Shown one piece after another: positions 5,801 to 11,465 of a stretch of DNA of 11,465 nucleotides. The notes beneath the pieces were generated by a model. That model was not told the DNA's origin. It did no database searches and saw nothing but the letters and a program-made list of their open reading frames with translations. Numbering within the stretch: position 1 is the first letter of the stretch; each line of letters opens with the position of its first letter. A program made the position numbers and the translations under genes. This DNA comes from Cloacimonetes bacterium UBA5284 (lineage in GTDB: Bacteria; Cloacimonadota; Cloacimonadia; Cloacimonadales; Cloacimonadaceae), in contig DHSO01000005.1 of the NCBI GenBank assembly GCA_002410505.1, forward strand, positions 1 through 11,465. Direction: 5' to 3'.

Positions 5801-5893
5801 GTTGAGCTAAACAGAGCTTGCCACCCCAAAACATCAAAAGTTATTTATCCCACTCATTCGTGTTAATTCGCGTCAAATAGTGGACAGAAAAGA

Positions 5894-5917
5894 AAGCGGC
5901 AGGCAGCCGCTTCTACG
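5894..5917. repeat. Second REP-like hairpin sharing GCTTCTACG
   Basis: AAGCGGC (5894-5900) and GCCGCTT (5906-5912) form a 7-bp stem with a 5-nt loop, followed by CTACG so that GCTTCTACG matches the right edge of the repeat at 5743-5800. It ends about 70 nt before recG. Confidence 0.6.
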
Positions 5918-5988
5918 ATCGCGCAAATCCCCGGGCCAAAAAAGCGCAATCAAGTTGACAAAAGCAGAGCATAATTCAAAGTAGCATC

Positions 5989-8085
5989 ATGCATAAAGAG
6001 AGAAAAGCAAGCAGCGCGCCGGACAGCTCCGTGATGTATGTAAAAGGAGTGGGAGAATTTCGTGCCCGGAAACTTGCCAAACTGGGCATCCACACAATTG
6101 CCGATGTGATGGAGTTTTTTCCCCGGGCTTATATCAGTCGTATTGTCAATCCCAGCCTGACAGATATGCAAGTAGGCGAGATGGTTTCGCTTACGGCGCA
6201 GATATCGTGGATAGACACGAAGAAAAGCGTAAAGGGCAAGAAGATCCTGCATGTGGGGGTAAATGATGGCTTGATCGGCTTAGTGTGTGCCTGGTTCAGC
6301 TATCCGCAGAGTTATCTAACTATATTCAAGCCCGGAGATACGATCTGGTTAAGCGGAATGCTTTCATCATTCGGTGGTGAATTGCAGATGACACATCCCA
6401 GTTTTGAGATTTTGAGTGACGATGCTGAAGAAGATTTTTGGAGAAACCGCGTGAAGCTTCCGGTGTATCCGCTCACCGAAGGGATCAGTCAGATAACGAT
6501 GCGCAGGATAGTATTGAACGTTTTTTCCACATATGCTGCCCGGATCGAAGAGAGCCTGCCGCAATTCATTTTGGAGAAACACGGCTTCCCTGTAAGGCGT
6601 GAGGCCATGCAGATAATGCACTTTGGGCAGAATATGGATCTGATCGAAACAAGTCGGCGTCGTTTTGCCTATGAAGAGTTTTTATATTCTCAGATTCTGT
6701 GGGCAAGACACAAACTGCATCATAATGAGCAGGTCTTGGGATTGAAATTTGAGAACAGACGTGAGAAGACGACGGCTTTGAAGCAGAAGCTGCAGTTTGA
6801 ATTGACCGGAGCTCAGAAAAGGGTAATTCGCGAGATCTTTGCGGATATGTGTTCCGTGAAGCAGATGTCACGTTTGGTGCAAGGTGATGTGGGCAGCGGC
6901 AAGACCATAGTGAGTCTTTTTGCCTTGCTGTTGGCAGTGGAAAACGGTTATCAGGCAGCATTAATGGCTCCGACGGAGATCTTGGCGGATCAGCATTATC
7001 AAAACATAAGCGCGATGCTGGAAGGTATAGCCGTGGAGATTGAACTTCTGAAAGGCGGGAGCTACAAAGGTAAAGCCGGGATCAAGCAACGGATCGCCGA
7101 GGGACATGCACAGATAGTGGTGGGAACCCACGCCTTGATTCAGAAGGATATTGTCTTCAAAAAGCTCGGCATCGTGGTAGTAGACGAACAACACCGTTTT
7201 GGAGTGGAACAACGGGCCAGATTGGCTAAGTCTCAGGGCAGGCCGGATCTTTTGTATCTTTCTGCCACACCCATCCCCCGTTCTTTGGCTATGACTGTCT
7301 ATGGCGATCTGGAAGTGAGCCGCATCGATGAAATGCCCAAGGGACGTAAAGCGGTTCAAACCTATATTCGTTCGGATCGCAAGCTAAATACTGTATTCAG
7401 CGAAGTGAGAGAAGAATTGCGCAATGGCAGGCAAGTGTATTTTGTCTGTCCCCTGGTGGAAGAAAGTGAGAAATTGGCATTACTGGATGCTCAACGTCTC
7501 TATGAGTATCTGAAAAACAAGGAGTATCCGGATTACGTGGTGGAGCTGTTGCACGGGCGCATGCCGGCAGCAGAAAAAGATGCCATCATGTGCAGGTTCA
7601 AAGAAAACAAGATCCAGATATTGGTTTCTACGACAGTTATTGAAGTAGGTGTTGACGTGGCCAATGCCAGCGTGATGGTAATCGAGCACGCGGAGCGTTT
7701 TGGACTGGCGCAGATGCATCAGTTGAGAGGTAGAGTGGGCAGAGGTAGCGATAAGGCATACTGTTATCTCATCGGCCATCAACCGATCTCCCGCATCGCC
7801 CGTGAAAGGCTGCATACAATGAACAGTACAAACGATGGCTTTGTGATCGCAGAAAAAGATCTGGAATTGCGCGGACCGGGCGAGATGTTTGGTTTGGAAC
7901 AATCCGGCATGCCTCAATTTAAGCACGCCAATCTTTTGCAAGATCAGGAAATCTTGCAAATTGCCCGAGCTGATGCATTTGAGATCGTGGCAGAAGATCC
8001 CCTTTTAGCAGATCCCAAGCATGAATTGATAAAGAATAAATATCTTCTTAACTACAAGAAACGTGAGGAACTTATCCAGTATTAG
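5989..8085 (+). CDS. recG: ATP-dependent DNA helicase RecG
   Basis: A 698-residue superfamily 2 helicase, of normal length for RecG. It remodels stalled replication forks and branched recombination intermediates by driving fork reversal and branch migration. The N-terminus has the helix-hairpin-helix-like VKGVGEFRARKLAKLGI, then a wedge/OB domain (about 60-140). Helicase motifs are all present: GDVGSGKT (299-306), APTEILADQH, DEQH (399-402), SATPIPRSL (425-433), STTVIEVGVD, QLRGRVGRG (about 578-586) and the RecG-specific tail region with DLELRGPGEMFGLEQSG. The ATG at 5989 is the first in-frame start after a stop at 5956-5958. It has no good ribosome binding site, so a start at residue 16 is a less likely alternative. 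Base composition returns to that of the right-hand genes. It follows an intergenic repeat patch and is probably transcribed independently. Confidence 0.96.
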   Translation: MHKERKASSAPDSSVMYVKGVGEFRARKLAKLGIHTIADVMEFFPRAYISRIVNPSLTDMQVGEMVSLTAQISWIDTKKSVKGKKILHVGVNDGLIGLVCAWFSYPQSYLTIFKPGDTIWLSGMLSSFGGELQMTHPSFEILSDDAEEDFWRNRVKLPVYPLTEGISQITMRRIVLNVFSTYAARIEESLPQFILEKHGFPVRREAMQIMHFGQNMDLIETSRRRFAYEEFLYSQILWARHKLHHNEQVLGLKFENRREKTTALKQKLQFELTGAQKRVIREIFADMCSVKQMSRLVQGDVGSGKTIVSLFALLLAVENGYQAALMAPTEILADQHYQNISAMLEGIAVEIELLKGGSYKGKAGIKQRIAEGHAQIVVGTHALIQKDIVFKKLGIVVVDEQHRFGVEQRARLAKSQGRPDLLYLSATPIPRSLAMTVYGDLEVSRIDEMPKGRKAVQTYIRSDRKLNTVFSEVREELRNGRQVYFVCPLVEESEKLALLDAQRLYEYLKNKEYPDYVVELLHGRMPAAEKDAIMCRFKENKIQILVSTTVIEVGVDVANASVMVIEHAERFGLAQMHQLRGRVGRGSDKAYCYLIGHQPISRIARERLHTMNSTNDGFVIAEKDLELRGPGEMFGLEQSGMPQFKHANLLQDQEILQIARADAFEIVAEDPLLADPKHELIKNKYLLNYKKREELIQY

Positions 8086-8163
8086 TGTCATGCCAGCTCC
8101 AAAAATGTCTTGACGATATCTCTTGATGATTATCACATGAAAAAAATTCATTTTGAGGTATCC

Positions 8164-11100
8164 ATGAAAAAGCTGATAATACTCTTTATGCTGATAAGCA
8201 TCAGCGCTGCAGCTTTTGCTGTGAAATTTGATCCATATTGGTTCAAATCCCGCACCATAATCGGCTGTTTTACTACAGAAGCCATCCCCAATATCGACGG
8301 CAAACTGGAATATACAATTCAAGACGGTGTTGTTCACACCGGGATTTCGAGCTTTGATGCCATTGCTCGGGAATTTGATATTGTTGACATCAAACAGGCA
8401 CATCCCTACGTGAAAGTTCCCGAATGGAACGACAAGGGCGTGTACCTTCAGAATATTTACCGCCTATATCTAAAATCTGACGATCGTATAGATGAAACCG
8501 TGCTTGCTCTGAGCAAGAACAAATTTATGAACTTTGCCGAGCTTGAGACCATCAACCGGCAGAAGTTTGTGCCGGATGACCCGATGCTAGCGCAACAATA
8601 CGCACACCCACTAATGCAAAGCTTTGACACTTGGGATTATGTGACGGGAAGTCACGATGTGGTGGTAGCTATTACGGACAGTGGAGTGAAGTGGAATCAT
8701 CCCGATCTGGCCGGAAATGTATGGATTAATCCTGCAGAGTCTCCCGGTATGAGCATCAACTGGGAAGCCGGCACCATCAACGGCGGCGATGGCCAGGATG
8801 CCGGAGAAGGTGGCAACAAGATTGACGACTTGGTGGGTTGGGACTTCAAAGAGAACGATAATAACCCCATCCAAAACTACTCTCCAAATGATCATGGCAC
8901 ACATGTTGCCGGGTGCGCAGCCGCGGTTGGCAACAATGGTATCGGCGTGGTAGGCGCAGCTCCCAGTGTGTCAATTCTCAGTTGCAAGGGATCTCCTAGC
9001 AATATGCCATCAAGCGGAGTTGAATTTGCCTACGACCAAGTGAAATATGCCGGAGAAATAGGCGCGGACATCATCAATGCCAGCTGGGGCGGACCCGGCA
9101 GCGGCGCATATCCCAATAGTATTGTTAACTATGTTACCAATCTGGGAGCAGTAGTAGTAGCTGCTGCGGGCAATGAAAACACCGAACACAATGCATCCTA
9201 TCAAGACTACCCTGCAGATTGTGAAAACGCATTGAACGTGGCTGCCACAAATACTGTGGATATGAAAGCAAGTTTTTCGGATTATGGCTCCCCGATCGAC
9301 ATCAGTGCCCCGGGGGACAACATACTCTCCACCATCATCGGCGGTAATGGCTATGCCAGTTATGGTGGCACATCCATGGCCAGCCCCATAGTTGCCGGAG
9401 TAGCAGCTTTGGTAAAGAGTCTGCATCCGGATATGAGTTCCGCGGATGTGAGATACCGTTTGATGATGACAGCAGATCCCATCGACGATATGAATCCTAA
9501 CTACACAGGCATGATGGGAACCGGAAGAGTGAATTCCTTTACGGCCACCATGTATGACAAAATACCAAATATCGTTATGTCAAATCATAGTATTGCCGAG
9601 GAAGAAGGTGATGGAGACGGCATACCGAATCCCGGCGAAACATTAACTTTGGATGTACAGCTGGAAAACAAAATGACCGGACTCGGCATATTGTGGAGTG
9701 ACGCTCATGACCTTACCGGGGTATTGAGAACCAACTATCCCGGCGTCACTATGATCGACTCTATCTCCACCTACGGCAATGGTGGATGGGTGTACGCCGC
9801 CAGCTCTGCCTGGGCTAACAATCCATACAGATTCAGTACTATCGCCGAGTTACCCTCCGAGCCGATACCCTTCGAATTGGTTATCACATCCAACAATGAT
9901 AATGAATATCCCTATCACAAAGTAATCCCAATGCAGTTGGAACTTAATCTGATTCAGAGCGGTTGGCCTTTCGATACCGGGGGCGCGTCTCAGGGATCTG
10001 CCATAATAGCGGACATCAATAACGACGGTACGAAAGAAGTAATATTCTCGGATCAAGCAAGAAATATCCAGGCTCGAAACGCTACGAACCAGAGCTCACT
10101 TCCGGGATTTCCTGTCTCTTTAGACGCACCGGTGATCGGATCCATCGCGATGAGCAAGGCTCAAAATGATGGCAGCCGCGTGTTTGCCGCATCCCTTTCA
10201 AACAACACCATAGTAGCTTTCGATTCCAATGGAGAAATCCTTTTCACTCAGCCGGCCGGAGCTACATTGCGCAGCGGTCCGGTGATCAGCAAGTTGCAGA
10301 ATTCCGATGAGGAGAAGATCGCCGTAGTATCCCAGAATGGTGCATTGCATGTATTGGATTTCAATGGCAACTACGCAACGAATTACCCCGTGAGCCTGGG
10401 TTCGATATTCGTGGTACAACCCGCCGTCGCTGATATGAACGGTGACGGCACCATGGAATTTGTGCTTCTGGCGGCGGATGGATCTTTGAACGTGATAGAC
10501 TCGAGCACCGGCACAAACATTAGCGGATTTCCCATCGCTGCCACCAATGGCGGTAGCCAAAATTCTCTTACGATAGCAAATCTGGATGCTGATGAAGAGC
10601 CTGAGATCCTGATCGCGACCAGCACCACCGGCCTTTTATACGCCCTCAACCACGATGGCAGCGTGTTGTTTCAAAAGGAAATAAATTCCCAGATCAAGAG
10701 CAGCCCGATTATAGCGGATGTGAATAACGACAACAATAAAGAGATCATCATCATCGCCTCAAACGGTAACATCTATGTGATGAACCTCGATGGCACAGAT
10801 CTGCCCGGAATGCCCATATCTGTGGGATCATCTGTGGAATCCACTCCCGTGGTAGCCAGATTTGATGGCAGCGACATGGCCGGCATTATCTTTGGCGATA
10901 CCACCGGTAAATTGCATTCTGTTCGCATTGACGGCACAGAATCTCCGAACTTCCCCATCCACCTGAACGGAAATGTAAAGATATCTGCCGCACTTGCCGA
11001 TCTGGATGGTGATGGAGATTTGGATATAGCCGTACCGGACAACGGCCAGTATTATGTGATAGATGTTAAACGCCAGATCAGCGGCTTGGAATGGCTCTGC

Positions 11101-11451
11101 CATTTGGGAGATTACGGTCGTACAGGCAACGCGATGAATCCTGTGCCAAACAGTGACCAAATCGCCGAAGTGGTTGGCACCGCTCTGTATGGAGCATTTC
11201 CCAATCCCTTCAATCCCACTACAAATATCAGCTTTAACCTGAAAGAAGCAGCTGAAGTAAGCTTGGTGATATACAACCAGAAGGGCCAGAAAGTGCGCAG
11301 TCTGATAAACGCTAATCTGCCTTCCGGAAAGCATCAATTGACATGGAACGGCACCGATGACAACGGTCATGGCGTGGCCAGTGGATTGTATTTCTATCGG
11401 ATGAAATCCGGAAAATACAGCTCTACCAGAAAAATGATCCTCATGAAATAG
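8164..11451 (+). CDS. Secreted subtilisin-like (S8) serine protease with FG-GAP-type repeats and C-terminal sorting domain
   Basis: A 1095-residue exported protease. The start at 8164 is chosen over in-frame ATGs at 8110-region codons because TTGAGG (8153-8158) lies 5 nt before it and a signal peptide follows at once: MKKLIILFMLISISAAAFA, with cleavage near residue 19. Residues about 20-150 look like a propeptide. The S8 domain (about 160-480) has the catalytic triad Asp172 (AITDSGV), His244 (NDHGTHVAG) and Ser404 (GGTSMASP), plus oxyanion Asn337 (AAAGNEN). A beta-sandwich-like linker (about 490-600) contains EGDGDGIPNPGE. Eight repeats of 46-49 residues follow (acidic centres near 617, 665, 711, 757, 806, 852, 899, 946), several with DxNxDG. 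The end (about 1010-1095) is a sorting domain with PNPFNPTT, VIYNQKGQKVRSL, WNGTDDNGHGVASGLYFYR. It probably acts at or outside the cell surface. Confidence 0.93.
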   Translation: MKKLIILFMLISISAAAFAVKFDPYWFKSRTIIGCFTTEAIPNIDGKLEYTIQDGVVHTGISSFDAIAREFDIVDIKQAHPYVKVPEWNDKGVYLQNIYRLYLKSDDRIDETVLALSKNKFMNFAELETINRQKFVPDDPMLAQQYAHPLMQSFDTWDYVTGSHDVVVAITDSGVKWNHPDLAGNVWINPAESPGMSINWEAGTINGGDGQDAGEGGNKIDDLVGWDFKENDNNPIQNYSPNDHGTHVAGCAAAVGNNGIGVVGAAPSVSILSCKGSPSNMPSSGVEFAYDQVKYAGEIGADIINASWGGPGSGAYPNSIVNYVTNLGAVVVAAAGNENTEHNASYQDYPADCENALNVAATNTVDMKASFSDYGSPIDISAPGDNILSTIIGGNGYASYGGTSMASPIVAGVAALVKSLHPDMSSADVRYRLMMTADPIDDMNPNYTGMMGTGRVNSFTATMYDKIPNIVMSNHSIAEEEGDGDGIPNPGETLTLDVQLENKMTGLGILWSDAHDLTGVLRTNYPGVTMIDSISTYGNGGWVYAASSAWANNPYRFSTIAELPSEPIPFELVITSNNDNEYPYHKVIPMQLELNLIQSGWPFDTGGASQGSAIIADINNDGTKEVIFSDQARNIQARNATNQSSLPGFPVSLDAPVIGSIAMSKAQNDGSRVFAASLSNNTIVAFDSNGEILFTQPAGATLRSGPVISKLQNSDEEKIAVVSQNGALHVLDFNGNYATNYPVSLGSIFVVQPAVADMNGDGTMEFVLLAADGSLNVIDSSTGTNISGFPIAATNGGSQNSLTIANLDADEEPEILIATSTTGLLYALNHDGSVLFQKEINSQIKSSPIIADVNNDNNKEIIIIASNGNIYVMNLDGTDLPGMPISVGSSVESTPVVARFDGSDMAGIIFGDTTGKLHSVRIDGTESPNFPIHLNGNVKISAALADLDGDGDLDIAVPDNGQYYVIDVKRQISGLEWLCHLGDYGRTGNAMNPVPNSDQIAEVVGTALYGAFPNPFNPTTNISFNLKEAAEVSLVIYNQKGQKVRSLINANLPSGKHQLTWNGTDDNGHGVASGLYFYRMKSGKYSSTRKMILMK

Positions 11452-11465
11452 TATCAAATGACTAT

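Noticed and set aside
5955..5975. TTGACA (5955-5960) with CATAAT as the recG promoter
   Set aside because: The spacer would be only 9 nt, far too short for a standard sigma-70 type promoter.
6566..7959. Long minus-strand frames inside recG and inside the protease gene
   Set aside because: They are antisense to strongly conserved coding sequence and contain no recognisable domain.
8110..8136. TTGACG (8110-8115) and TATCAC (8131-8136) as the protease promoter
   Set aside because: The spacer is 15 nt and both hexamers are imperfect; not strong enough to list as a feature.

Overview
The window looks like a chromosomal segment from a bacterium of the FCB group, most plausibly Candidatus Cloacimonadota or a relative. 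The main reason is that two large secreted proteins, one near each end, finish in a C-terminal domain of the type A sorting / FlgD-like kind. One of these carries the PNPFNPTT signature common in Cloacimonadota, Marinimicrobia, Ignavibacteria and similar groups. This placement is an inference from protein style; no rRNA or other marker is present.

Left part (1-1979, minus strand): a two-gene unit of secreted proteins. The first gene (519-1979) is an intact beta-propeller-like protein with a sorting tail. The second (start at 509) has its ribosome binding site overlapping the first gene's stop codon. It is cut after about 35 codons by the end of an IS256-family insertion sequence, whose transposase N-terminus fills 1-284 and runs off the window.

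Middle part (1980-5988): an accessory patch. It holds a T4-type phage lysozyme (2313-2780), a 4-nt-overlapping small ORF (2777-3037) and an antisense ORF fragment (2938-3249) that may be a phage head-protein remnant. Next come a TCC trinucleotide tract and a striking array of 11-bp units in strict register (3423-3488) that folds into a 24-bp-arm near-perfect palindrome. The array sits just upstream of an AT-rich two-gene cassette: a small Cys-containing, Asp-rich, secreted-peptide-like ORF (3578-3781) and a complete type I ABC exporter half-transporter (3805-5493). The cassette is closed by a good Rho-independent terminator (5529-5566). A sampled stretch in the exporter (4081-4140) has 17 G+C of 60, against 33 of 60 in recG (7081-7140), which fits acquisition from elsewhere. 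The gap before recG contains inverted repeats that share the word GCTTCTACG.

Right part (5989-11451, plus strand): a full-length recG helicase, then a 1095-residue secreted subtilisin-like protease with eight evenly spaced FG-GAP-like repeats and a sorting tail.

The most interesting unit is the peptide plus exporter cassette with its palindromic 11-bp array. It looks like a peptide-secretion system, but no maturation enzyme, peptidase domain or immunity gene can be seen in this window.
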